From JADLHS01 sp964594985 (GTDB lineage: Bacteria; Verrucomicrobiota; Verrucomicrobiia; Limisphaerales; JADLHS01), in the NCBI GenBank assembly GCA_964594985.1, contig CAZQNQ010000007.1, positions 1 through 64,000 on the forward strand: a DNA stretch of 64,000 bases, in the 5' to 3' direction. The notes beneath the pieces were generated by a model. That model had not been told where the DNA came from and did not search any database. It saw only the letters and a list, made by a program, of their open reading frames with translations. Position 1 is the first letter of the stretch. Every line of letters starts with the position of its first letter. Of this stretch, positions 8,619-17,068 are shown piece by piece. The position numbers and the translations under genes are program-made.

Positions 8619-10583
8619 TCATTCCGCCGCGTAAGTTTTGGCTTTGGCCAACCGCGCGACTTCCGGCGGGAAATGTAATTTGCCGCGCCGGTAATCCTCT
8701 CTCCGCCATTTCAGGAAGGGAGAGGATTTGGCGGACGTGGCCTTGTTGCGCCACGGCCAGCAGGCGTCGTAGGTGTGCTCGATCTGTTGCAGCGCCTTGA
8801 TACCGGCGCGGGCGAGTTGTCTGGCTTCCTTGGTCTTACCCGCCGCCAGGGCCTGCTGCCACAGCATGATGCGACACGACTCCGCTGCCATCCGCGCGGC
8901 GAGGTCGAGTTCGATTTTGAGCATCCCGCCGGCTCTGGAGATTGATTTTACTTTGGCGAGAAGGGCGCGTTGCTTTTCAACCTCCGCCAGCGCGGCCCGG
9001 ATGTTCCTGGGCTTGATGCGCGCGTAATACTTCAGTCCGCTGCGACAGAACAGTTCCCGCGTTTCCGGTGGCGGTGCGGCAATCACCGCGCCGAACGGCG
9101 TGACGTTGGATTCCAGATAATCAAACTTCCGATGCGCAAAGCCAAGCGCGATGGCGGCCTTGGCTACGCTTTGCGTCGGGTCTTCGTAAACATCGCGACT
9201 CAGCACGGGCGCGAGCAGCTTTTCATCGAACGACTTGCTGCACCACGAGTGCGCTGCGCCGACCACGTAAAGCGGCCAACTCACCGCGAGCGGTTGCGGA
9301 TGGCCGCCATCGCCCCAATCGGTGTTGAGATAACCCATTGCGCCATGCTTGCGTCCGGCTTTGGCAGCGAGGCGCAGATTGGCGAAGGCGGTATCGTGCC
9401 GACCGAGCAGCGTCATCCAAGTGGCTGTGCCGGGGCAGACGTAGAATGGGATTTTTGATTTTGCAAACGTGGCGGCTTCCTTCTCGAACGGATGCGTCGC
9501 TTCGTAACCCCAGTTCAGCGCGATAATTCCCGGAGCGCCGAGCGCCGTCTCGGCCTGTTTCTGAGGACGTTGGGTTCGAGCCGAGGCGGCGCTCGCCGCT
9601 CCAAGGCTGGCCAGTTCTGGAATCAGCTCCGGGTGATGCAAAATGATGTCGCCCCAGAACATCATCCGGCGACCGCGCTTCGCCGCCTCGCGGTGAATCT
9701 GTTTCAGGAAATCCACATAGACGCGACCTTTACCGCGTCGTTCACACAGCTTCTTGCTTTGACCGCGACCCAGATCCCAAGTCTCGTCGCAACCGACGTT
9801 GATGTAGCCGCCGACGTAAGGAGGCGGATTCGTGGTGCGCGCTGGAACGTCCACCTCCTTACGTCGGTGGCTACCGGGCAAAGAAAAGTTCGGCAGCAAC
9901 TCGTCATAAAGCTCGCGAATGAATTTGATCGTGCCGGGATTGCTGGGCGCGAGCGTGGTGGGGAAGCGCAGGAAATCACCGGTCGAACCTTCGTAGGGTT
10001 CGGAAACCTCGGCGAGCTTCTTGACCTTGGGATGTTCGAGAAAATAACGCAGATGGCCGAATGAATTTTGATTCGGCACGAGATCAATTCCGAGTTCACG
10101 GCAGCGCGCGTCGAGCGTGCGGATTTCCGCCGCCGTGAGCGCGCCCCAGCTCTGCCAGACAGATTTGTAATTGCGGTACGCGAATGTGTGCTCCGTGTAG
10201 AGTTGAAACTCGTTGATCTTGAAATCCGCTAGGCGCTCGACGAGATCAAGCAGTGTTTCCAGTTTCGGCACGCGCCCGCGGGAGATGTCGAGCATCACGC
10301 CGCGCCGCGCGAAATCCGGCCAGTCGCGAATCTTGAGGCGGGGCAGGCGGCGACCATACTCGCGGAGCAGTTGCCGCAGCGTTGCTCCGGCGGCGCGTAG
10401 GCCGCCCGTCTCGCGGTATTCGATATGCACGCCCTTGCGATCAATCGTGAGCGTGTAGCCTTCGGGATGGTCCGGCGCTTTGGCGGTCTGCGTGAACGTG
10501 ATGGCCAAAAGCGGTTGTTCCTTTGGCAAAAGAAAAATTCCCACTTGCCGTTTCAGCGAGCGGGGAAAGGGGAGGAGATTCAT
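8619..10583 (-). CDS. Glycoside hydrolase family 20-like beta-N-acetylhexosaminidase
   Basis: Likely removes terminal N-acetylhexosamine from glycans. The N-terminal part resembles the GH20 accessory domain; the barrel starts around RRGVMLDISRGRVP, and the catalytic Asp-Glu pair is D266-E267 in NVGCDETWDLG (canonical enzymes have GDE, here CDE). MMFWGDII and MGYLNTDWGDGGH are further barrel strands. No signal peptide is apparent, so it is probably cytoplasmic. ATG at 10583 is taken as the start; a GTG two codons upstream is possible. Residues about 237-260 are encoded by an in-frame palindromic insertion (9804-9874) six residues before the catalytic pair. It ends against the palindrome at 8543-8616. 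Confidence 0.85.
   Translation of the reverse strand: MNLLPFPRSLKRQVGIFLLPKEQPLLAITFTQTAKAPDHPEGYTLTIDRKGVHIEYRETGGLRAAGATLRQLLREYGRRLPRLKIRDWPDFARRGVMLDISRGRVPKLETLLDLVERLADFKINEFQLYTEHTFAYRNYKSVWQSWGALTAAEIRTLDARCRELGIDLVPNQNSFGHLRYFLEHPKVKKLAEVSEPYEGSTGDFLRFPTTLAPSNPGTIKFIRELYDELLPNFSLPGSHRRKEVDVPARTTNPPPYVGGYINVGCDETWDLGRGQSKKLCERRGKGRVYVDFLKQIHREAAKRGRRMMFWGDIILHHPELIPELASLGAASAASARTQRPQKQAETALGAPGIIALNWGYEATHPFEKEAATFAKSKIPFYVCPGTATWMTLLGRHDTAFANLRLAAKAGRKHGAMGYLNTDWGDGGHPQPLAVSWPLYVVGAAHSWCSKSFDEKLLAPVLSRDVYEDPTQSVAKAAIALGFAHRKFDYLESNVTPFGAVIAAPPPETRELFCRSGLKYYARIKPRNIRAALAEVEKQRALLAKVKSISRAGGMLKIELDLAARMAAESCRIMLWQQALAAGKTKEARQLARAGIKALQQIEHTYDACWPWRNKATSAKSSPFLKWRREDYRRGKLHFPPEVARLAKAKTYAAE
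9804..9874. repeat. Palindromic element (family E) inside the GH20 gene
   Basis: Arms GTAGCCGCCGACGTAAGGAG... (9804-9827) and its near-complement (9851-9874) enclose a 23-bp loop. The same arms occur between genes at 23345-23412. On the minus strand it encodes about 24 residues including NPPPYVGGY, leaving the reading frame open. Confidence 0.85.
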
Positions 10584-10598
10584 TTGCACAACGCTACA

Positions 10599-10931
10599 TC
10601 AAGCGGGCCGGGAAAGAACATAAACATGGCCGGGTTGAAATTCGGGTAGGCGGCGCAGTATATCCGGCACAAACAGAATGACATCGGCAAGGCAATTTGA
10701 TTTGGAGCGCAACACCACCACGGCGAAAGGCAGGCTTTTGATCTTTTGCTGTTGCGGAAGGTTTTTGTCCACCGTCAAAAATACATCGAACTTTCCCGAG
10801 TCAGCAATCAACCGAAGCAGCTTGCCGTTCTTGATGTTGGCCCAGCCAGCCTGCGGAACGGTTTGCACCTCATGGCTGGGCAGATTCCGGCGGAGCCGCG
10901 CCGGCATACACTCATCGAGCAGGAGGCGCAT
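10599..10931 (-). CDS. DUF5615 PIN-like toxin of a toxin-antitoxin pair
   Basis: Predicted ribonuclease toxin. The 110-aa protein opens with MRLLLDECMPARLRR, the signature of DUF5615/Mut7-C-like PIN proteins, where the Asp-Glu supplies acidic active-site residues. A second acidic site is in VFLTVDKNLPQQQ (about residues 50-62). It follows the DUF433 gene with no gap (upstream stop codon ends at 10932, this start is at 10931), so the pair is co-translated. DUF433-DUF5615 pairs are widely predicted toxin-antitoxin modules. The RNA target is unknown. Confidence 0.85.
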   Translation of the reverse strand: MRLLLDECMPARLRRNLPSHEVQTVPQAGWANIKNGKLLRLIADSGKFDVFLTVDKNLPQQQKIKSLPFAVVVLRSKSNCLADVILFVPDILRRLPEFQPGHVYVLSRPA

Positions 10932-11144
10932 TCAGGCTGTGACCAACATTCGTTTGTTGGCTTCTTCGAGGAAGGCGATGGCCTGTTTGCGAGTCACGGT
11001 GGGAAAATCTTCCAGAAAATCGTCGAGCGAATCACCGGCTTCGAGATGATCAATCAACGTGCGGGCGGGAACGCGCGTGCCGGCGAAGCACGGCGTGCCG
11101 CTCATGATCTCCGGGTCAACCATCACAACGGACTTCGCTTTCAT
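10932..11144 (-). CDS. DUF433 antitoxin-like DNA-binding protein
   Basis: Small 70-aa protein of the DUF433 family: VDPEIMSGTPCFAGTRVPARTL is the family signature (split here as VDPEIMSGTPCF and AGTRVPARTL), followed by a helical part DSLDDFLEDFPTVTRKQA that resembles a winged-helix recognition region. It probably binds its own promoter and neutralises the DUF5615 partner immediately downstream. ATG at 11144 is preferred over an upstream in-frame codon because homologues begin close to the VDPEI motif. The module sits beside a restriction-modification pair, forming a small defence-like cluster. Confidence 0.85.
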   Translation of the reverse strand: MKAKSVVMVDPEIMSGTPCFAGTRVPARTLIDHLEAGDSLDDFLEDFPTVTRKQAIAFLEEANKRMLVTA

Positions 11145-11243
11145 GGCGGCAAGATAACACAGCGCAAACACGAGCGGCAAGTTGGGAAATGTGAGTGAGC
11201 GTGTCGCGAAGAAGTTTCAGCAAACGAGGATGTGGAAGCAGGT

Positions 11244-12245
11244 TCAAAGACGGGAACTATTACACTTAACTTTTGAAACGGATTTTGTTTTGTAAGTCAC
11301 GGCCTTTTCAGAAAGAACCATCGCCAACTGTTGCTCGTCTTCGCGTTCGGGAGGGCGACAATCGCCGTTCATTTGAAGCTCCTGGCCGGCGAAGTCAGGA
11401 TACAATGCTGCGAGTCGAGGGATGGAATGTTCTGCTAACTTGAAATACTCGTTATCCAACTCGACTCCAACGGAATTGTAGCCGACAGCTTCAGCGGCAG
11501 CGATGGTCGAGCCTGAGCCCATAAACGGATCAAGCACCGTGCCTGCGCCGAGCGGAAGCAGGGTGCGGACGATGATGCGCATGAAATGTTGCGGCTTGAG
11601 ACATGGGTGATTGGAGATGGCTTCCTCGCGATCCGGCGTCCGCCCACTCGGAATCGAATCAGGCATGGGCTTATCAATCGAGAGCCGGCGCAGTCCACCC
11701 GTTTTCCATTTGCGCAGATTTTCAGCCACCGTTCTTTCTTCGATGGGTTTTCGGAAAAGCATCCAAGGCTCGTATGCGCCTTTCGGTGTCACGCAAACTT
11801 CGGGAAATTCACGCTCCGCGTTCTTTGGCCGGTCGCCGCCACGGAAACTGAAGTAAAGCCGCATGATTGCCGTTCGCACCTCATAGCCTGCCTCAACCAG
11901 CGCGTTTTGAACAAGGTGCTGGAGAATCGGATGGCCCGCCACGCAAACATGCGCGCCCGGTACGAGCGCAGGCCAGAGCGCTTTACCCCATTCATGGAAG
12001 AAGCGCCGAAGCTCCAGCTTTTGTGCGGCAGTCAAAACCGTAAAGCGGGGTAGCGGATCGCGTTGACTGCCGCCGATGGTCGGTGGCAGACGCCACACGC
12101 CGCCGCGTCCGGATCGAAGTTTAGCAACCTCTTTCCCTGTAAATTCCAAAACCCCATACGGCGGGTCGGTGCAAACAGCATGGAGTGAACGCGGCTTACA
12201 CTCGCGCAGCCAGTCAAAACAATCCGCATGGTGAATCCGATACAT
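11244..12245 (-). CDS. Type II DNA methyltransferase (N4-cytosine or N6-adenine, beta class)
   Basis: Protects host DNA from the neighbouring restriction enzyme. The catalytic motif TDPPYGV is near the N-terminus (about residues 31-37) and the AdoMet-binding motif DPFMGSGST lies far downstream (about 237-245), which is the beta-class order. Between them is the target-recognition region. Protein length is 333 aa. The base modified (m4C or m6A) cannot be fixed from DPPY alone. It is divergent from the HTH-endonuclease gene; the 63-bp intergenic stretch holds two operator-like direct repeats. The C-terminal 40 residues are polar and may be dispensable. Confidence 0.88.
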   Translation of the reverse strand: MYRIHHADCFDWLRECKPRSLHAVCTDPPYGVLEFTGKEVAKLRSGRGGVWRLPPTIGGSQRDPLPRFTVLTAAQKLELRRFFHEWGKALWPALVPGAHVCVAGHPILQHLVQNALVEAGYEVRTAIMRLYFSFRGGDRPKNAEREFPEVCVTPKGAYEPWMLFRKPIEERTVAENLRKWKTGGLRRLSIDKPMPDSIPSGRTPDREEAISNHPCLKPQHFMRIIVRTLLPLGAGTVLDPFMGSGSTIAAAEAVGYNSVGVELDNEYFKLAEHSIPRLAALYPDFAGQELQMNGDCRPPEREDEQQLAMVLSEKAVTYKTKSVSKVKCNSSRL

Positions 12246-12263
12246 TTTTATCCTCGGAGAGGT

Positions 12264-12318
12264 TCAACTATAGGCGAAAGACAATCAAGCGTAAAACCTG
12301 TATCAACTATGGGCGAAA
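12264..12318. promoter_or_regulatory. Direct-repeat operators of the restriction-modification pair
   Basis: TCAACTATAGGCGAAA (12264-12279) and TCAACTATGGGCGAAA (12303-12318) differ at one base and are 39 bp apart. The first lies between the divergent genes; the second overlaps the ATG of the HTH-endonuclease. This fits a controller-type (C-box-like) autoregulatory site bound by the HTH domain of that enzyme. Confidence 0.6.
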
Positions 12319-13214
12319 TGGATACCAAAGTGACCATCGGGCGGTATATTCGCAAACTGCGCGAGCAAAAGCAACTTACCCAAGAGCAGTTGGCCGCTAA
12401 GACGGGCATCACTTACCAACATCTCTCCGGCATGGAAAACGGTCGCGAGAACTTTACGATTGATATCATTGAATCTCTTGCTCGCGCATTGGCCTGCCCG
12501 TTGCCGCAATTCATCGCGGGTGCGTTTGCCCCGGAGCCAACCGCATCTGGAATTACAGTAAACCGCGATTACTTTCGCTCACAAGTTCCGTTGCCGCCCG
12601 GCATGAAGACCTCCCATTTGGAAGCAGCGATGAATGCCACGCAAAGCATTGTGGCGCGCATCAACGCCAACTTGCTCACCAGCGGAGCGAAGCCGCTACC
12701 AGAATACATTCAAGGCAATAATTTTAGCGGGCTTGTCTCAAATGTTTTTTGCGATGCATTGAATAATCACTCACCCTACAAACACAACTCACATCAGGCT
12801 TATCCTGACCTCATTAATCCGATGGCAAAGAAGGGTGGCAAGCCTGCTGGCTTGGAGGTGAAGTCCACGATTCAAATTGGCAAAGGTGGAGAAAGCCACA
12901 ACGGACATTCTGGCTGGCATCTCATCGCGTGTTTCCAAATTGAACCGCAAACAGGAAACGTCCGGTTCATTCATCTTATGTTCGCTGTGTTGAACGGACA
13001 TAATCAACCCGAGCCTGATTGGACTTACGTTGGCAGCAAAACTAACGCAACCACAGGCAGCCGCCGCACTGAAACCTACAACACAACACTCGCTGGCACG
13101 ACAAAACTTCGAGACGGCTCAGTTTTTCTTGATCCAAAGGTGATTGATTTCAAGCGTTGGCGGCAGGGGCGAAAAGGCGTTGCGCCTTCTTATTCAATCT
13201 TCGCCAAACCTTAA
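12309..13214 (+). CDS. Type II restriction endonuclease with N-terminal Xre-type HTH domain
   Basis: Residues about 8-65 form a Xre/Cro helix-turn-helix (IGRYIRKLREQKQLTQEQL, then TGITYQHLSGMENG). The rest is a nuclease domain with acidic YPDLI followed by GLEVKST, a PD...ExK site, and a HNGHSGWHLIACF strand. From memory it resembles the ScaI-type endonuclease family, often fused to an HTH, but I could not check this. The divergent methyltransferase (11244-12245) completes the system. Fusing regulator and nuclease would let the enzyme delay its own expression after transfer. Start is ATG 12309 or 12318; an upstream in-frame ATG at 12228 would overlap the methyltransferase and is unlikely. Confidence 0.82.
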   Translation: MGEMDTKVTIGRYIRKLREQKQLTQEQLAAKTGITYQHLSGMENGRENFTIDIIESLARALACPLPQFIAGAFAPEPTASGITVNRDYFRSQVPLPPGMKTSHLEAAMNATQSIVARINANLLTSGAKPLPEYIQGNNFSGLVSNVFCDALNNHSPYKHNSHQAYPDLINPMAKKGGKPAGLEVKSTIQIGKGGESHNGHSGWHLIACFQIEPQTGNVRFIHLMFAVLNGHNQPEPDWTYVGSKTNATTGSRRTETYNTTLAGTTKLRDGSVFLDPKVIDFKRWRQGRKGVAPSYSIFAKP

Positions 13215-13230
13215 CGCTTCGCCACCGCAA

Positions 13231-13788
13231 TTATTTCTGCGCTGAAATCATGCCGCTGTTGCGCGCGAAGTTGAACAAGCCGCCGGCATCCACCACGGGG
13301 CGGACGTCGCCGAGCGGTTTGAATTGATACACCTTGCCGGTGGCTGGCACGGTCACGCTGGCCTTGTCGAGGTCCACGGTCACGACGTCGCCGGTCTTGA
13401 GGAGGTCGCAGAGGCGGTCGGCGCATTCGCAGGGATACAGCTCGCCGGTGGCGACGCAGTTGCGGAAGAAGATGCGCGCGAAACTTTCCGCGAGCACGAT
13501 CTCGCAATTCGCCGAACCCATCGCGATGGGCGCGTGTTCGCGGGAGCTGCCGCAGCCAAAATTCTTTCCCGCCACGACGATGGGATAATCGCTGTCGAGC
13601 TGACCGTCCTTGACGTAGCGCGTGGCGTAGAGCGATTTGGGCAGGCCGTCGAGCGCGTAGCTGCCGAGCTTCTCGTATTCCTCGGCGATGGTGGGCACGA
13701 GGTTCAGGTATTGCGCCGAGATGATTTGATCCGTGTCAATGTTGTCGCGCACCACGTAAACCGGCCCGGTAAAAACAGACTTCGTCAT
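13231..13788 (-). CDS. leuD: 3-isopropylmalate dehydratase small subunit
   Basis: Small (swivel-domain) subunit of isopropylmalate isomerase in leucine biosynthesis; it needs a LeuC partner, which is not in this window. Diagnostic segments are DNIDTDQIISAQYL near the N-terminus and KNFGCGSSREHAP, which binds substrate, followed by FARIFFRNC. Length of 185 aa is typical. ATG at 13788 gives MTKSVFTGPVYVVRDN; upstream in-frame codons encode Pro-rich sequence that is probably not translated. It converges with the restriction gene, only 16 bp apart. A homoaconitase-type small subunit is possible but less likely. Confidence 0.9.
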   Translation of the reverse strand: MTKSVFTGPVYVVRDNIDTDQIISAQYLNLVPTIAEEYEKLGSYALDGLPKSLYATRYVKDGQLDSDYPIVVAGKNFGCGSSREHAPIAMGSANCEIVLAESFARIFFRNCVATGELYPCECADRLCDLLKTGDVVTVDLDKASVTVPATGKVYQFKPLGDVRPVVDAGGLFNFARNSGMISAQK

Positions 13789-13947
13789 GGCTAAAGTGTG
13801 CGGCGGAGCAGGGGGATTTTCAATCAGATTTCCAATCGCCCGGCGCAAGGCTTGCCTTGGTGGAGAATTGGGGTGGCGTGTTTTTACTCGTGTTTTGATG
13901 GCGGCTGGCTAGAGTCGCCCTGTCCCAAGCAACCCAAACCTTTCGCC

Positions 13948-14529
13948 ATGATCACCGTCAAGATCCTCTGTGGCTGTGGGCAGAAGTATGCCTTCGATGT
14001 CGAGCCTTACCACGGTCGCATGCCGTCCACCATCCAGTGCCCGGTCTGCAAGGCCGATGGCACGCCAGCCGCCAACGAAATCATCGCGCGCACCTTGCCG
14101 CCCGCGCCGATTCCAGTAGCCGCGCCGCCACCACAAATAGTCGCCCCGCCCCCGCCGCGACCGATGGCGACTGCGTCCAGCCCGGGCGGTTTGCGAATCG
14201 GTGGAGCCGCCCACGCCCCGGCACTGAAACCAGTTGCCGCACCGGAGACGGAGACTGAACCGGAGGCTCGCCCGGCGTCGGGGTTTGCCGGATTGGTCAA
14301 AGGCGGCGCCCGGGCGGCGTTGCGGGGCGCAGACAGAGATGACGACGATGGAGACAAATGGAAGTGGTGGTATTACGTGCTCGCGGGGATCGGGATCATC
14401 GGCTACCAAGGCTGGCTGTTTTATGAGAACGGATTTTACACCAAATACTTGAGCGGGATTTTCGGCGGCCTCTGCTGCATCGGCGTCGGTATCTGGGATT
14501 TTCAACGGAAACGTTCCTCCAAAGCCTGA
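13948..14529 (+). CDS. Zinc-ribbon membrane protein, unknown function
   Basis: 193-aa protein in three parts. The N-terminal ~45 residues hold two CxC/CxxC-type pairs (CGCGQKYAF and CPVCKADG), probably a zinc ribbon. A Pro/Ala-rich linker follows (about 50-115). The C-terminal ~75 residues contain two predicted membrane helices (around YYVLAGIGIIGY and IFGGLCCIGVGIW). ATG at 13948 is chosen, since the upstream in-frame region is poor coding sequence. This architecture is common among PVC proteins of unknown role. It lies 39 bp before anmK, in the same direction. Confidence 0.75.
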   Translation: MITVKILCGCGQKYAFDVEPYHGRMPSTIQCPVCKADGTPAANEIIARTLPPAPIPVAAPPPQIVAPPPPRPMATASSPGGLRIGGAAHAPALKPVAAPETETEPEARPASGFAGLVKGGARAALRGADRDDDDGDKWKWWYYVLAGIGIIGYQGWLFYENGFYTKYLSGIFGGLCCIGVGIWDFQRKRSSKA

Positions 14530-14568
14530 TGACTCGACGAATCCGGCGGCGTCTTTTAACCTGCGGCG

Positions 14569-15750
14569 ATGCGAAAATCATCCTCTGCCTCCCGCGCCGG
14601 AGGTTTTTATGTCGGGCTCATGTCCGGCACCTCGGCGGACGGGATTGATGCCGTCGTTGCGGAAATTTTCTCGGGCCACACCGGCTTGCGGCCGCAATTG
14701 CTCGCGCACGTCTATCAAGGTTTCCCGGCGGCGTTTCGGAAGCGGGTGCTCGCCGCGTGTTTGCACGGCCCCGTGGCGGAGATTTGCGAGTTGAACTTTC
14801 TGCTCGGCGAACACTTTGCCCGAGCGGCGCTGCTCGCAGTGAAGCGTGCCAGACTAAAACCGGCGCAAATCACTGCGATCGGCTCGCATGGCCAGACCGT
14901 TCATCATCTGCCGAACGCCAGAACGCCTGCCACCTTGCAGATTGGAGAACCGGCAGTGATCGCCGAGCGCACGGGCATCACGACGGTGGCGGACTTTCGT
15001 GTGCGCGACATGGCGGCGGGCGGGCAGGGCGCGCCGTTGGTGCCGTTTGCGGATTGGGTTTTGTTCACGCACAAAGTTCGCCCGCGCGTCATTCAGAATA
15101 TTGGCGGCATCGGGAATCTCACCTTCCTGCCACCCGGCGCGAAATTGTCCGACGTGATCGCGTTCGATACCGGACCGGGTAATATGGTGATTGATGCCAC
15201 CGTTGCGGCGTTGAGTGGTGGCAAGTTGGCCTTTGATCGCGAAGGACGCTGGGCGGCGCGGGGAAAAGTTTCCGAGAAGCTGCTGGCACATTGCCTGGCG
15301 CATCCGTTTCTCAAGCGTCGTCCCCCGAAGACGACGGGACGCGAGGAGTTTGGCGAAATGTTTTTGAAGCAAATGCTGAGCAAGGCCAGGCAACTGCGTT
15401 TGCCCGATGCGGACATTGTGGCCACCGTTACCGATTTTACGGCGGCCAGTATCGCGGATGCCTATCGGCGTTTCATTCTGCCGAAGTTGAACCTCAATAA
15501 AATGCCCGGCTTGCAAATCGTGCTGGGTGGCGGTGGCGTAAGGAACACCACCTTGGTCCGGCGACTGCAAGATCGCATCGGTTTCGGCACGGTGTGCGGG
15601 CACGAGGATTTCGGGATTGATAGCTCGGCCAAGGAGTCGCTGGCGTTCGCCATCCTGGCGCATGAAACATTGCAGGGTCGGCCCGGCAATGTGCCGTCTG
15701 TCACCGGAGCGCGGCGGGCCGTGGTATTGGGCAAGATTATTACCGGGTAA
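14569..15750 (+). CDS. anmK: Anhydro-N-acetylmuramic acid kinase
   Basis: Phosphorylates and opens 1,6-anhydro-MurNAc to MurNAc-6-phosphate, recycling peptidoglycan. The hallmark GLMSGTSADGIDAV is at about residues 15-28, with IGSHGQTVHH, PLVPFADW, NIGGIGNLTFL and DTGPGNMVIDA following in family order. Length of 393 aa is slightly above the usual 370-390. It implies peptidoglycan recycling, consistent with the rod-shape and PBP2 genes elsewhere in the window and possibly with the GH20 hexosaminidase. Confidence 0.95.
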   Translation: MRKSSSASRAGGFYVGLMSGTSADGIDAVVAEIFSGHTGLRPQLLAHVYQGFPAAFRKRVLAACLHGPVAEICELNFLLGEHFARAALLAVKRARLKPAQITAIGSHGQTVHHLPNARTPATLQIGEPAVIAERTGITTVADFRVRDMAAGGQGAPLVPFADWVLFTHKVRPRVIQNIGGIGNLTFLPPGAKLSDVIAFDTGPGNMVIDATVAALSGGKLAFDREGRWAARGKVSEKLLAHCLAHPFLKRRPPKTTGREEFGEMFLKQMLSKARQLRLPDADIVATVTDFTAASIADAYRRFILPKLNLNKMPGLQIVLGGGGVRNTTLVRRLQDRIGFGTVCGHEDFGIDSSAKESLAFAILAHETLQGRPGNVPSVTGARRAVVLGKIITG

Positions 15751-15834
15751 GTAGAAATCAGTTTGAGTTTCCGCGCGATTCTTTCCAGATTCACGGGTTG
15801 CAACCACTTTTTACCGACAACGCATTTGGGAATT

Positions 15835-16935
15835 ATGGCCAAACTTGAAATCAAACCTGCCGGCTCGTGTGCCTTCGATGAACTTTCGCTCGGCGAAATC
15901 ATGCTCCGCCTCGATCCGGGCGAGGGTCGCATCCGCACCACGCGTTCGTTCAAAGTCTGGGAAGGTGGCGGTGAATACAATGTCGCGCGCGGGCTGCGCC
16001 GTTGCTTTGGCTTGAAGACCGCCGTCGCCACGGCGTTTGCCGACAATGACGTGGGGCGCTTGCTCGAAGATTTTATTTTGCAGGGCGGCGTGAGCACTGA
16101 ATTCATCAAGTGGGCGAAGTTCGATGGCATCGGGCGCGACGTGCGCAACGGGTTGAATTTTACCGAGCGCGGTTTTGGCGCGCGTGGCGCGGTGGGGATT
16201 TCAGATCGCGGTCACACGGCGGCAAGCCAGCTCAAGGCGGGCGACTTTGACTGGGATCATATTTTCGGCAAGCTCGGGGTGCGGTGGTTGCACACCGGCG
16301 GCATCTTCGCGGCGCTCAGTGACACCACGCCCGGTCTGGTGATCGAAGCCGTCAAGGCCGCGAAAAAGCATGGCACGGTCGTCAGTTATGATTTGAACTA
16401 TCGTCCGTCGCTCTGGAAATCCATCGGCGGTCAGAAACGCGCGCAGGAGGTGAATCGTGAGATTGCCAAGTATGTGGACGTGATGATCGGCAACGAAGAG
16501 GACTTCACGGCCTGCCTCGGTTTTCATGTTGAAGGCGCGGATGAAAGCTTGCTGCACATTGACGTGACCGCGTTCAAGCAGATGATCGAGAAGGCCGTGC
16601 AGGAATTCCCAAACTTCAAAGCCACGGCCACGACACTGCGCGCCGCGAAGACCGCGACCATCAACGACTGGGCGGCCATCGCGTGGTATGACGGCGCGTT
16701 CTTCGAGAGCCGCCAGTATCCCGATCTCGAAATCCTGGATCGCGTCGGCGGCGGCGACAGTTTCGCGTCTGGCTTCATCTACGGCATGATGACCACCGGC
16801 GACGCGCAGAAAGCGGTGGATTACGGTGCGGCTCACGGTGCGCTGGCCATGACCACGCCCGGCGACACGAGCATGGCCGACAAGGGCGAGGTGGAAAAGT
16901 TGATGAAGGGTGGCGGAGCGCGGGTGCAACGTTAG
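15835..16935 (+). CDS. PfkB-family sugar kinase, 2-keto-3-deoxygluconate kinase-like
   Basis: Ribokinase-fold kinase of 366 aa. The N-terminal signature GEIMLRLDPGEGRIRTTRSF is split here around residue 25-45 with EGGGEYNVARGL following. The PfkB catalytic motif is VGGGDSFASGFIYGM, where the Asp is the base. YDLNYRPSLW and GNEEDF are typical of KdgK-type enzymes, and a gluconate- or uronate-derived substrate would fit the pectin-degrading fusion at 54284. Substrate assignment is inference. ATG at 15835 is used; an earlier in-frame codon at 15763 lacks a homologous start. The gene ends 11 bp before the target site of the transposon at 16955. Confidence 0.85.
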   Translation: MAKLEIKPAGSCAFDELSLGEIMLRLDPGEGRIRTTRSFKVWEGGGEYNVARGLRRCFGLKTAVATAFADNDVGRLLEDFILQGGVSTEFIKWAKFDGIGRDVRNGLNFTERGFGARGAVGISDRGHTAASQLKAGDFDWDHIFGKLGVRWLHTGGIFAALSDTTPGLVIEAVKAAKKHGTVVSYDLNYRPSLWKSIGGQKRAQEVNREIAKYVDVMIGNEEDFTACLGFHVEGADESLLHIDVTAFKQMIEKAVQEFPNFKATATTLRAAKTATINDWAAIAWYDGAFFESRQYPDLEILDRVGGGDSFASGFIYGMMTTGDAQKAVDYGAAHGALAMTTPGDTSMADKGEVEKLMKGGGARVQR

Positions 16936-16946
16936 CCGTCGTTTCG

Positions 16947-16973
16947 CAACCGATGGTAGTGCCCTAATTTGAA
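16947..16973. repeat. Left target duplication and terminal inverted repeat of the transposon
   Basis: CAACCGAT (16947-16954) is the target duplication and GGTAGTGCCCTAATTTGAA (16955-16973) the 19-bp terminal repeat. Both match the right end exactly (repeat inverted). Confidence 0.93.
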
Positions 16974-17068
16974 TTACGATACCACTCGTTTAGTATCGCA
17001 ACCAATACCCCGGCAGCGGCGGCGACAATTACCGAGATGATTAGGATTCGCTTAAACTGGGGTCTCAT
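16964..17068 (-). CDS. Small 34-aa membrane protein in the transposon
   Basis: A short frame with ATG at 17068 and TAG at 16966-16964 encodes 34 residues: MRPQFKRILIISVIV, a hydrophobic helix continuing AAAAGVLVAIL, and a polar tail NEWYRNSN. The ATG overlaps the stop codon of the 104-aa gene as ATGA, indicating coupled translation. The stop codon lies within the left terminal inverted repeat, so the gene ends exactly at the transposon end. The basic N-terminus and single helix predict an inner-membrane protein, N-terminus inside. The function is unknown. Support comes from coupling and composition, not from recognised homology. Confidence 0.55.
   Translation of the reverse strand: MRPQFKRILIISVIVAAAAGVLVAILNEWYRNSN

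Noticed and set aside
8528..8800. Plus-strand frame starting in the palindrome at 8543
   Set aside because: It encodes the palindrome (RARHSVRAV-type peptide) and then runs antisense to the GH20 gene.
12228..12308. Upstream start for the HTH-endonuclease
   Set aside because: It would overlap the divergent methyltransferase and both operator repeats; the ATG at 12309 directly precedes the HTH.
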